This document shows positions 57,131-64,000 of a DNA stretch of 64,000 nt, piece after piece. How positions within the stretch are numbered: the first letter of the stretch is position 1; the number at the start of each line of letters is the position of its first letter. The stretch is from the NCBI GenBank assembly GCA_030834905.1, contig JAUQWZ010000021.1, positions 62,001-126,000 on the forward strand. Direction: 5' to 3'. Under the pieces are notes generated by a model, which saw only the letters and a program-made list of their open reading frames with translations, was not told the origin of the DNA and searched no databases. Position numbers and translations under genes: made by a program. The stretch is from Aggregatilineales bacterium (GTDB taxonomy: Bacteria > Chloroflexota > Anaerolineae > Aggregatilineales > Phototrophicaceae).

Positions 57131-58813
57131 TTATTCGCTGGCTGGCTGGTTCAGGAAGCCGTTGAAGAACACCGAGAAATAGGTGAAGCTGCCATCACGT
57201 CCAACATGCAGCGGATTCGCCGCGTCCCACTGAACCGCGTAGGACAGCACCACGTCGTTGGCGTCAAACGCCGAACCGTCGTGGAAGGTCACGCCTTCGC
57301 GCAGGTGGAACGTCCACGTCATCAGGTCGTCACTGGCTTCATAGCTTTCCGCCAGCGCGGGGATGACTTCGGTACCGGCGGTTTCGTATGCCAGCAGCGC
57401 TTCAAGGATCTGCTCGCAGGCGCGCAGCGCCTCACCGTCGGACTCGTCGGCGCAGTACAGACCGGCAGGCTCGCCGTTCTGCATCCAGACAAACGTATCG
57501 TCGTCAGGATCAGACATCACCGAGAACTGCTCGTTGCCCAGCGGGCTGGAGTGCGCGCCCTCGATAACAGCGCGGAACGCCGTACCCGAACCACCGTGTG
57601 CAATCGGCACCATCGGCGCGAGATCGCGCAGCAGGGTGTTCGCCTGGACGTAAATCGGGTAGCGCTCGGCAGGATCTGCCAGCGCCGCAGCCTGGGCGAG
57701 AGCTTCGGTGATTTCGGGGAACTTGGTGCCGAACTGGTCGCTTGCGCCAGCGCCGAAGTGGTAGTCAAGGAAGTTGGTCGCGTCTGGATAGTCGGCGCCC
57801 CAACCCAGCAGGTGCAGCGACAGCAGACCGGCATCCGAATTGTCGATGAAGGTGCCGGATTCCTGCATATCGATGGTGACGTTGATGCCGACCTCGGCAA
57901 GCTGTGCCTGGAGATCCTGCGCTACGACGCCCGGCTGCGGCAGATAGCTGCGCACCACGTCGCGGTAGCTGAGGGTGGTTTCAATCGGCAGTTCAAAGCC
58001 GTCTGCCGCCGCCGCCTCTGCCAGCAGTTCGCGGGCGCGGTCGGGGCTGTATTCCAGCGGCGCAACTTCTTCGGTGTAGCCGAAGATCAGCGACGGCATA
58101 AACTGGTCCGCCACGCTGGAGCCAGCCGGATAGAAGTTATCGACAATGCGCTGCTTGTCGATGGCATGAGCCACCGCCTGGCGCACCAGCACGTTATCGA
58201 ACGGCGCGACGGTATTGTTCATACCGAGGTAGAACACGTTCGTGCCCTGGCGTTCGTACAGCGCCAGGTTCGGGTCATTGGCGATAACGTCGAAATCGCC
58301 AGGAGCCGGGTTGTCGATACCATCCACCGTGCCCGCCTGCAGTTCGACCAGACGTGCCGCTGCTTCCGAGTTCCAGCGGAAGATCACGGTCGGTTCCGCC
58401 GCAGCCTCGCCCCAGTAGTTATCATTGCGCGTCATCACGATTTCGCTGCCCAGTTCCCAGTTTTCCAGCATGTAGGGACCGGTGCCAATCGGATTGCGGA
58501 ACAGCGCTTCACCGCCGCCGTTCGTCGCGATCAGATGTTCCGCGGGGGCAATGCCCAACGCCGAGAACGCCACCTTGGAAGGCAGCGCCGGATCGGGCAC
58601 GCAGAGCTGGAATTCCACTGTATTCGCGTCAACCGCCGTAATAGAGAGCAGTGAGCCGCCGTAATCGCAGCTCTCCGCCGCATAGGTGATCAACCCATCG
58701 GTGACTGTCATATTGGGCGATAGTGGCTCAATAGCATCCTGCGCCAACACCGGCGCGCCAAAGGCGACCAGCACCAGCAGCATGAGGCACAGAGCGCGGA
58801 TAGATAGTTTCAT
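57131..58813 (-). CDS. Circularly permuted SBP family 5 peptide-binding protein
   Basis: 560 residues. A signal peptide (MKLSIRALCLMLLVLVAFGAPVLAQ-type) is followed at once by the segment that normally sits after about 130 residues in this family (SITAVDANTVEFQL ... NPIGTGPYMLENW). The canonical central and C-terminal parts follow (FDNVLVRQAVAHAIDKQRIVDN, ADYPDATNFLDYHF). The protein then ends with what is normally the N-terminus: PALAESYEASDDLMTWTFHLREGVTFHDGSAFDANDVVLSY (about residues 430-555). All family blocks are present, in rotated order, in one frame. It probably binds peptides for the adjacent permeases. AAGGAG lies before the ATG. Confidence 0.85.
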   Translation of the reverse strand: MKLSIRALCLMLLVLVAFGAPVLAQDAIEPLSPNMTVTDGLITYAAESCDYGGSLLSITAVDANTVEFQLCVPDPALPSKVAFSALGIAPAEHLIATNGGGEALFRNPIGTGPYMLENWELGSEIVMTRNDNYWGEAAAEPTVIFRWNSEAAARLVELQAGTVDGIDNPAPGDFDVIANDPNLALYERQGTNVFYLGMNNTVAPFDNVLVRQAVAHAIDKQRIVDNFYPAGSSVADQFMPSLIFGYTEEVAPLEYSPDRARELLAEAAAADGFELPIETTLSYRDVVRSYLPQPGVVAQDLQAQLAEVGINVTIDMQESGTFIDNSDAGLLSLHLLGWGADYPDATNFLDYHFGAGASDQFGTKFPEITEALAQAAALADPAERYPIYVQANTLLRDLAPMVPIAHGGSGTAFRAVIEGAHSSPLGNEQFSVMSDPDDDTFVWMQNGEPAGLYCADESDGEALRACEQILEALLAYETAGTEVIPALAESYEASDDLMTWTFHLREGVTFHDGSAFDANDVVLSYAVQWDAANPLHVGRDGSFTYFSVFFNGFLNQPASE

Positions 58814-58839
58814 AAAAGAAGCTCCTTAGTTACATAGAT

Positions 58840-58845
58840 ATTATA
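58840..58845 (-). promoter_or_regulatory. Consensus -10 box of the second peptide importer
   Basis: The minus strand reads TATAAT about 27 bp before the ATG, with AAGGAG between. The -35 region is weak. Confidence 0.5.
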
Positions 58846-58997
58846 AAACGTTGCATTCGCACATTGCAGGCAGCCCTCTGACTTAATAGTCAAAGAGTTC
58901 TTGAAGGGTTCAATTCAAGCTGCCAACAATAAGATGAACCGATTGTAATAGAGGCGGGCGCGCACTGCAACAGATTGGGGTAACAAGTTGCGATCTG

Positions 58998-59678
58998 TCA
59001 ATTGTCCAATATGTCTAAAAAGCCTTTCAGGTCGTCCAGGTAGTGGTTGGGGCGGCAGGCGATCAGTTCGTCGCGCTCAAAAAAGCCGGTTCCGACGGCA
59101 ACCGAACGCCCACCCAGGGCGCGGGCGCAGGACACGTCTGCCGGGGTGTCGCCGATGACAAAAACGTCATCCGGTTGCAGCGGATGGCGGTAGTGATCCA
59201 CCGCCCGCGCCAGCGCCAGTGCTGGCAGGACGTCGCGTTCCAGCGCCTCGTGACCGTAAGCGCCGACCGGAAACCAACCCGGATCGTAACCCGCCGCCCG
59301 CAGTTTAACGGCGGCGGCGTCCTTCACGTTGCCCGTCACCAGCCCAAGCAGCACGTCGTCGCGCTGGCGCAGCGCTTCGATTAATGCCAGCCCGCCGGGG
59401 CAGGCTTCGACGTGATAGCCTGCGATAATAGCTGCCAGATTGCGCGTCATCGCTTCGTGGAAGGCGGGCATCTGCTGCTCGATTTCGCTGGACGTGACGC
59501 CGGTTTGACCCAGCAGATCGACCAGCGTCCGCCAGTCAGTCTTGCCGCCAAAGACGTGCTGCGTCAGTCCCGCTTCGGTGCCAAACACCTCGATCATCGC
59601 CAGGCGGGTGGCTTCGCGCCCGGCACCGTTTGTCCACAACAGCGTGCCATCAATATCAAATAGAAGCAGGCGCGGCAT
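58998..59678 (-). CDS. HAD-superfamily phosphatase (phosphoglycolate phosphatase-like)
   Basis: 226 residues. Motif I is LLLFDIDGT (Asp8 nucleophile and Asp10 acid), motif II is LVTGN near 130, and motif IV is VIGDTPADVSCARA near 185. A helical C1 cap (about 18-95) places it in the Gph/PgpB-like HAD branch. It probably dephosphorylates a small sugar or glycolate phosphate; the actual substrate is unknown. ATG 59678 is chosen because AGGAG lies 7 bp upstream, and the longer frame adds 17 residues with no resemblance to the family. Confidence 0.88.
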   Translation of the reverse strand: MPRLLLFDIDGTLLWTNGAGREATRLAMIEVFGTEAGLTQHVFGGKTDWRTLVDLLGQTGVTSSEIEQQMPAFHEAMTRNLAAIIAGYHVEACPGGLALIEALRQRDDVLLGLVTGNVKDAAAVKLRAAGYDPGWFPVGAYGHEALERDVLPALALARAVDHYRHPLQPDDVFVIGDTPADVSCARALGGRSVAVGTGFFERDELIACRPNHYLDDLKGFLDILDN

Positions 59679-59812
59679 GAATGAACTCCTGTGGGCGACT
59701 TTCCGATTTTGGGGTTTGAATGCTATCATGATCAGTATCTATTCTACCGCCATGCTGCCATGATTGCTCTGTGTAGCAGCGCCAAAGGCGCCAGTAACTG
59801 GAAACTGTTTCT

Positions 59813-61195
59813 ATGTTTAACCACAAGCAAACCGCCCAGAAACCGCCTAAAGCGACCAAAGCGCCCGATCATCGTGCCGAGGCTGCCAGCCCGGTGACCG
59901 CTGCCGAGAGCGCGCTCCAGCATACCGGCGCGCCGGTGTCTGCCGGGGCAGTGTTACGGCTGCAAAGCACCATCGGCAACCGGGCTGTCCACCGGATGCT
60001 GTCGCCCGCCAGTGCGGCTAACGCGCAGACGCTCCAGCGCGTTTCGGACTCCGGGCTGACCGACGACCAGGTGACGTCTGCTATCCGATATAACAAGGCG
60101 CGCGGATACAGCGTCGAGGTCATCAGGCAGATTCAGCAGGTCATTGGCGTGAATGATGATGGCGTGATCGGCGGGGCAACGATACGCGCCATCGCCACCT
60201 GGCAGGCACAGCAGGGACTGGCGGCAGATGGCAAGGTTGGTGACGCCACCTTCGCCAGACTGATACCGTCGCAGACACCCGCAGCCGCGCCCGCCCCTGC
60301 CGCGCCCGAAACGGGCGATCAGCCCCCCGCGCCCCCGGAGCAGGGCGGCATGGTGCTGAACATGTTCAGCGCCTTTAGCGGCGCGTGGGATGCGGTGACA
60401 GAAGGCGCGTCCGACGTGTGGGACAGCATCACCGGCTTGTTTGGTGGTGACGCATCGACCACGCCAGCGCCAACCGAAGAAGGCACCCCCGAACCCACGC
60501 CCCAGCCCAGTGAACTGGATCAACTGATGCTCAAGGAACGCCTGAGCATTGACGAGATCCGCCGGGCGCGCGAGCTGATCGGCGAGGTGACGGATACGCA
60601 GCAGCGCGGCGATCTCTACGAGGCGCTGCAAGCCAAAGTCGAATATCACAGCCAGCGCGATAACCAGTCCACTTCGGGCGGCAAGAGTATCGGCGACGTG
60701 ATGTGCAACCTGACCTCGCTGGCGATGGCGCTGTCCTATCTCGGCGTCCCCAATCCTGACCCTAGCAAGCAGTATGAAGACGCGCTCGAAGACATTCGCG
60801 TCGAGAAGAACCTGCCCGCGCGCACCACGGCGCAGGGATGGGGTGGCGTGGCGAACGAACTGGGAGTCACAGCGGAATTTCTGGGCTACAACCTGGTAAA
60901 AGACAAAGACTGGTATCTGGCGAACGTCGATCCCAGGCTGCGCGAAGGATTCGCCGTCATGATGAGCATCAGCGGGCATATCGTCCGTATGCAGGATGTG
61001 ACCGAAGAAGGCTTGATCATCGACGATCCGTATGGCGTAGTCAACCTGAAGGCGGGCGAAGGCTGGAGCTACGACAGCGACCAGAAGAACGCCAAAGATT
61101 CCGAAGCCGAAGGCGCGAATCGCGGCGAAGACAGCGTCTGGACGTGGGATAAGGTCAAAGTTCACAACATGCGCTGGATCGCTGCGTTAAAGTGA
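59813..61195 (+). CDS. eCIS-cargo-like protein with peptidoglycan-binding and C39-like peptidase domains
   Basis: 460 residues without a signal peptide. A disordered basic start leads to VLRLQSTIGNRAVHRML (about 48-64), very like the LQ..xGN.AV.RL motif at the N-terminus of proteins loaded into extracellular contractile injection systems. A PG_binding_1 domain follows (about 105-160, INDDGVIGGAT...GLAADGKVGDATF style). A Pro/Ala linker comes next, then a papain-like C39_2 domain with Cys298 (MCNLTSLAM), His near 388 (SGHIV) and Asp near 405 (DDPYG). It is predicted to cut peptides or peptidoglycan cross-links in a target. The injection-system link is inference; no sheath genes are present. 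Confidence 0.75.
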   Translation: MFNHKQTAQKPPKATKAPDHRAEAASPVTAAESALQHTGAPVSAGAVLRLQSTIGNRAVHRMLSPASAANAQTLQRVSDSGLTDDQVTSAIRYNKARGYSVEVIRQIQQVIGVNDDGVIGGATIRAIATWQAQQGLAADGKVGDATFARLIPSQTPAAAPAPAAPETGDQPPAPPEQGGMVLNMFSAFSGAWDAVTEGASDVWDSITGLFGGDASTTPAPTEEGTPEPTPQPSELDQLMLKERLSIDEIRRARELIGEVTDTQQRGDLYEALQAKVEYHSQRDNQSTSGGKSIGDVMCNLTSLAMALSYLGVPNPDPSKQYEDALEDIRVEKNLPARTTAQGWGGVANELGVTAEFLGYNLVKDKDWYLANVDPRLREGFAVMMSISGHIVRMQDVTEEGLIIDDPYGVVNLKAGEGWSYDSDQKNAKDSEAEGANRGEDSVWTWDKVKVHNMRWIAALK

Positions 61196-61281
61196 TTCTT
61201 CGCCTGCCATGACGAATCGACTCTTGCTCCTGATAGGTAAATAGGGTAATTTGTTGCGTTGGAATCAGATTGAGGAACGCA

Positions 61282-63666
61282 ATGCCCGACCTTCAGAAGC
61301 AGATCGAAGACCTTCGCCAGCGCTTGCACGCCCTTCCCGAAGACGCGGATGGAACGGCTGTCAACGATCTTGAACGCGAGGCGCGGGCGCTGCTGACCGA
61401 CGCAAAAAACACACCCCACGAAGCCGCAGCGCAGGCGCTGTTTGCCGAAATGGCGCGCGCCAGCAACCCCACGTCTGCCATGTCGGCGACGGTTCGCGGG
61501 CTGCTGCGGCGCGCCCGAATCCGGCTCGAAATCGCCGGGGATGACGACGATATCGATGAAGCGATAGATATCCTCGCCGAAGCGCTGGCGCTGAACCCGC
61601 ACGACGCCGAAGTCGTTCAACTGCTTCAGGAAGCGGCGCGCACCAATGCGCAGGCAGGACAGCGGGTAAGCGATCTGTTCAGCCGCTACGGCGTTCAGCA
61701 GGCAGCCGCGCCGACCAACCGGCAGACCAACGGCGCGCCGGTGCCAGATGTGGAAGACATTGACATTCCCCCGGATGCGCCAGCCGATGAAGCGGCGATC
61801 CGGGACGTGACCCAGCCAACCGGCAGCCTGCCGGTGGTGAATTACCCAACTTCGTCCGGCTATCCCGCGCCGGAGCGCGAGCTGCGCGGCGATAAGCCCG
61901 CAGGCGGGCGGCGCACGCCGGGACAGGGACCCATTTACGTCGGCAGCGACATTGACGAGACGCTCTCAGAGGTTACCCAGGCGTACTACGCCGGCGACTA
62001 TCAACTGGTCGTCGATCTCGCCAACCGGGTGCTCAACCAGCAGCCCGGCAACGCTACCGCGCTCGAATATCGCCAGAAAGCCGAAGACAACATCATTCGC
62101 GGCGTCGTTCCAGATCATCGTATCCCGTTCGACGCCCGCGTGTCCTTCAACCGCGCCAACTCGCTGGTGCGGGCGGGCAACTACGATGAAGCCGAACGCC
62201 TGTATCGTGAAGCCCGCGATCTGGCGGAGCGCTCCGGCATCCTCAGTTGGAAAGACGCCGAGCAGGCGCTGCTCGATATTCAGGATCTGGCGCTGGCGCG
62301 CGAGCTGCTCAACGAAGGCGACCGCCTGATGGCGACGGATAACTGGTCGGACGCTATGCGCAAGTACGAAGGCGCGCTGCGGGTCGTGCCCAACGATCCC
62401 CAGGCGGAAGAACGGATCGAGAAGGTGCGGCGGATTCAGCAGGACGCCGAAAGCGCCAGCGTGCAGCTCACCATGCTCGGCGGCGCGCTTTCCGAACAGG
62501 CGACCCAGTTACAGAGCGTGCTGGGCGCGATTGCCCGGCTGCGGCAGCTTTTACCCAACAGCCAGCGGCTGGCGCAGCTTTCGTCGGATGCCAATAACCG
62601 CCTCAACGGAATTAAGACCCAGCTTAACGATCAGGCGCAGGCGGCGCTCACCCGCGCGCACAGCGCCACCTCGGTCGATGACCGGCTGACGATGACATCC
62701 GAGGCGCTGGGGCTGCTGGAACAGGGAGTCAAGCTTGATCCGGGCGACGCGACGATGTCGCAGATGCTGCTCGATGCGCGCGCGTCGGTCAGCGACATGC
62801 AGCGCGGCAAGCAGGTGATGGAACGCGCGTCGGCGCTGATCGCCCAGAATTATGACAATGATCTGGTGCAGGCGCGCTCGATGCTGTCCGGCTTGATCGA
62901 TTACGCCCAGGATACGCGCTACCGCGCCGTGATCGGCGATCTGCTCAACCGTTATCTCGAACGCGCGGTGACCGCCGTCGAAGAGGGCGATCTCGAAGAA
63001 GCCGAGGCGCTGATTCAGAGCACGCGCGAGGAGCCGTTCAACATTCTGGGGCGGCGCGCCGAAGTGGCGCGGGTGGAAAACAGCATCCGCAGCCTGCGCC
63101 AGCGCAGCCGCCTGCGTCTGGGTGGCATTATCGGCGGCAGCATCCTGATCATCGCCTTCGTTATCCTGGGGACGCGCGGCACCTGGGAACCGCTGATCTT
63201 CCCGCCGCCGACCAGCACGCCAACGGCAACCCTGACGCCCAGCGAATCGCCAACGCCGAGCGATACGCCTACGGCAACGGATACGCCAACCCCCAGCGAC
63301 ACGCCGACGGCGACCTACACGCCGAGCGATACGCCGACGGCAACGCTGACGCCCAGCGAGACGTACACGCCGACAGACACGCCGCTGCCGACCGAAACCG
63401 CCACGCCGACGGCGACGCCGCAGTATTTGTGTCAGGTGGTCAATATCTCGCAGGAGAACAAGATTCTGCGCTCGCAGCCCACCACCGCGTCGGCTGATGT
63501 AGGGCGGTTGCCGCCCGGTCGCGTCGCCAACGTGCTCGAAGTGCAGCGCAACGACGTGGGGCAGTTGTGGTATTTCATCGTCTTTAACGTGGACAATCTT
63601 CAGGAAAACGGCTGGACACTTTCAAGCAACGTCGTGCCCGCCGATGATACCTGTCCGGGGCTGTAG
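61282..63666 (+). CDS. TPR protein with membrane anchor, Pro/Thr repeat and SH3b-like domain
   Basis: 794 residues. The N-terminal half is helical with TPR-like units (ALALNPHDAEVV; YYAGDYQLVVDLANRVLNQQPGNATAL; LVRAGNYDEAERLYREA). A further coiled helical region reaches about 600. A membrane helix (612-632) follows, then a Thr/Pro/Ser/Asp repeat of about 70 residues outside the membrane. An SH3b-like domain ends the protein (about 712-790, KILRSQPTTASADVGRLPPGRVANVLE), a fold often used to bind cell-wall peptides. The cytoplasmic TPR side may report on the wall. GAGGA lies 5 bp before ATG 61282; a TTG four codons earlier is less likely. Confidence 0.8.
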   Translation: MPDLQKQIEDLRQRLHALPEDADGTAVNDLEREARALLTDAKNTPHEAAAQALFAEMARASNPTSAMSATVRGLLRRARIRLEIAGDDDDIDEAIDILAEALALNPHDAEVVQLLQEAARTNAQAGQRVSDLFSRYGVQQAAAPTNRQTNGAPVPDVEDIDIPPDAPADEAAIRDVTQPTGSLPVVNYPTSSGYPAPERELRGDKPAGGRRTPGQGPIYVGSDIDETLSEVTQAYYAGDYQLVVDLANRVLNQQPGNATALEYRQKAEDNIIRGVVPDHRIPFDARVSFNRANSLVRAGNYDEAERLYREARDLAERSGILSWKDAEQALLDIQDLALARELLNEGDRLMATDNWSDAMRKYEGALRVVPNDPQAEERIEKVRRIQQDAESASVQLTMLGGALSEQATQLQSVLGAIARLRQLLPNSQRLAQLSSDANNRLNGIKTQLNDQAQAALTRAHSATSVDDRLTMTSEALGLLEQGVKLDPGDATMSQMLLDARASVSDMQRGKQVMERASALIAQNYDNDLVQARSMLSGLIDYAQDTRYRAVIGDLLNRYLERAVTAVEEGDLEEAEALIQSTREEPFNILGRRAEVARVENSIRSLRQRSRLRLGGIIGGSILIIAFVILGTRGTWEPLIFPPPTSTPTATLTPSESPTPSDTPTATDTPTPSDTPTATYTPSDTPTATLTPSETYTPTDTPLPTETATPTATPQYLCQVVNISQENKILRSQPTTASADVGRLPPGRVANVLEVQRNDVGQLWYFIVFNVDNLQENGWTLSSNVVPADDTCPGL
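63215..63420 (+). repeat. In-frame Pro/Thr/Ser low-complexity repeat
   Basis: Degenerate units of the form (T/S)P(S/T)(D/E)TPT(A)T encode a flexible extracellular stalk between the membrane helix and the SH3b-like domain. Confidence 0.75.
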
Positions 63667-63703
63667 TCAAATTCATCGTCTAATTTATCAATGATGAAGG
63701 TAG

Positions 63704-63732
63704 GGACACGACAATGTCGTGTCCTTTTTTTT
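63704..63732 (+). terminator. GGACACGAC palindrome, copy 2, used as terminator
   Basis: Exact 9-bp arms (63704-63712 and 63716-63724) with a three-base loop, then eight T residues. It ends the TPR gene's transcript. Confidence 0.85.
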
Positions 63733-63736
63733 GCGT

Positions 63737-63757
63737 GGACACAACACCGTCGTGTCC
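63737..63757. repeat. GGACACGAC palindrome, copy 3
   Basis: GGACACAAC-ACC-GTCGTGTCC, arms with one mismatch, 13 bp after copy 2. On the minus strand it faces the end of the MoxR-type gene. Confidence 0.65.
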
Positions 63758-63778
63758 CTAATCGGATGCGCGCTTACC

Positions 63779-64000
63779 CTAATTATTCCACTCGCCACCC
63801 AGACGGCGGCGCTGGCTGCGGGGATCGCGGTTGTCGCGATCCAGCGGCTGCGAGCGACTGCTGGTGAGCGCCCGCCTGGCTTTTTGCACGTCACTCTCGT
63901 GCTTCAGCAGCACCGTCAGCGTGTTTTCGAGCATGGCGCGGTCAAGGCTGTCGGCGTTGAGCATCACCAGCGCCCGCGCCCAGTCAATCGTCTCCGAGAC
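63779..64000 (-). CDS. C-terminal fragment of MoxR-type AAA ATPase
   Basis: The last 74 residues of a minus-strand protein that begins right of the window. The segment SETIDWARALVMLNADSLDR...TLTVLLKHESDVQKARRAL is the C-terminal helical lid of MoxR-like ATPases, which act as chaperones for metal- or VWA-dependent enzymes. Only this end is visible, so the exact subgroup is uncertain. It ends convergently with the TPR gene, with two palindromic repeats in between. Confidence 0.75.
   Translation of the reverse strand, partial: VSETIDWARALVMLNADSLDRAMLENTLTVLLKHESDVQKARRALTSSRSQPLDRDNRDPRSQRRRLGGEWNN

Noticed and set aside
59954..61165. Minus-strand frame of 403 codons
   Set aside because: Antisense to the C39-like peptidase gene, which has clear domains and a consistent frame.
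1..64000. tRNA, rRNA or CRISPR loci
   Set aside because: No cloverleaf, rRNA-conserved segment or regularly spaced direct repeat with variable spacers was recognised by eye in the intergenic regions.

Overview
The window is a gene-dense, high-GC stretch of a bacterial chromosome that looks like Chloroflexota, probably Anaerolineae-like. That placement is inferred from architecture, not from a marker gene. The pointers are a 2,749-residue multi-GAF histidine kinase, three Ser/Thr protein kinases (one with an extracellular domain behind a Pro/Thr linker), repeated Pro/Thr-rich surface linkers, a DUF6056 membrane protein, an Flp-type pilin and a substrate-binding protein order that I associate with this phylum. 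I saw no rRNA, tRNA or CRISPR array.

Region 1 (1-21.8 kb, all minus strand): reading leftward, a ClpA/ClpC-type ATPase, a giant TPR Ser/Thr kinase and an FHA protein form one block. A small inverted-repeat-bounded element carrying a GxxExxY gene follows, then a lipase-like hydrolase and a DUF6056 protein. Next comes a two-component block: a response regulator with a degenerate GGDEF domain, a histidine kinase with twelve GAF domains, and a stand-alone receiver. An alpha/beta hydrolase, thiamine diphosphokinase and a DUF402 protein close the run.

Region 2 (21.9-34.8 kb, mostly plus): a membrane Ser/Thr kinase and a dipeptide/oligopeptide ABC importer (binding protein plus two permeases, no ATPase). 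Interspersed are an AHSA1-like protein and an M23-like secreted protein on the minus strand, followed by a tandem GNAT, an MFS transporter, a PLP ornithine/lysine-type decarboxylase with a clear promoter and terminator, and an SDR.

Region 3 (35-45.5 kb): a GDCCVxC zinc-ribbon protein translationally linked to a large secreted PDZ protein whose metallopeptidase motif is lost, a third Ser/Thr kinase, a YbjN-like protein, an HtrA-like pseudoprotease with TPR and zinc ribbons, a membrane-anchored FGE-sulfatase-domain protein, an orphan Flp pilin and a cupin/ManA-like protein.

Region 4 (45.5-59.7 kb, all minus): an ABC-2 exporter pair, a metallophosphoesterase coupled to a second hybrid-input histidine kinase, a DUF5679-TIR fusion, a methyltransferase, a tiny lipoprotein, a GT4 glycosyltransferase and a second ATPase-less peptide importer. 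The binding protein of that importer appears circularly permuted. A HAD phosphatase lies at the start of this stretch.

Region 5 (59.8-64 kb): a secreted or injected C39-like peptidase with an eCIS-cargo-like N-terminus, a TPR/SH3b membrane protein and the C-terminal end of a MoxR-type ATPase.

Most of the window is signalling and cell-surface function. The observations most worth a second look are the circularly permuted binding protein, the inverted-repeat GxxExxY element, the seven-fold 102-residue TPR super-repeat, the eCIS-like peptidase and the set of catalytically degraded enzymes.
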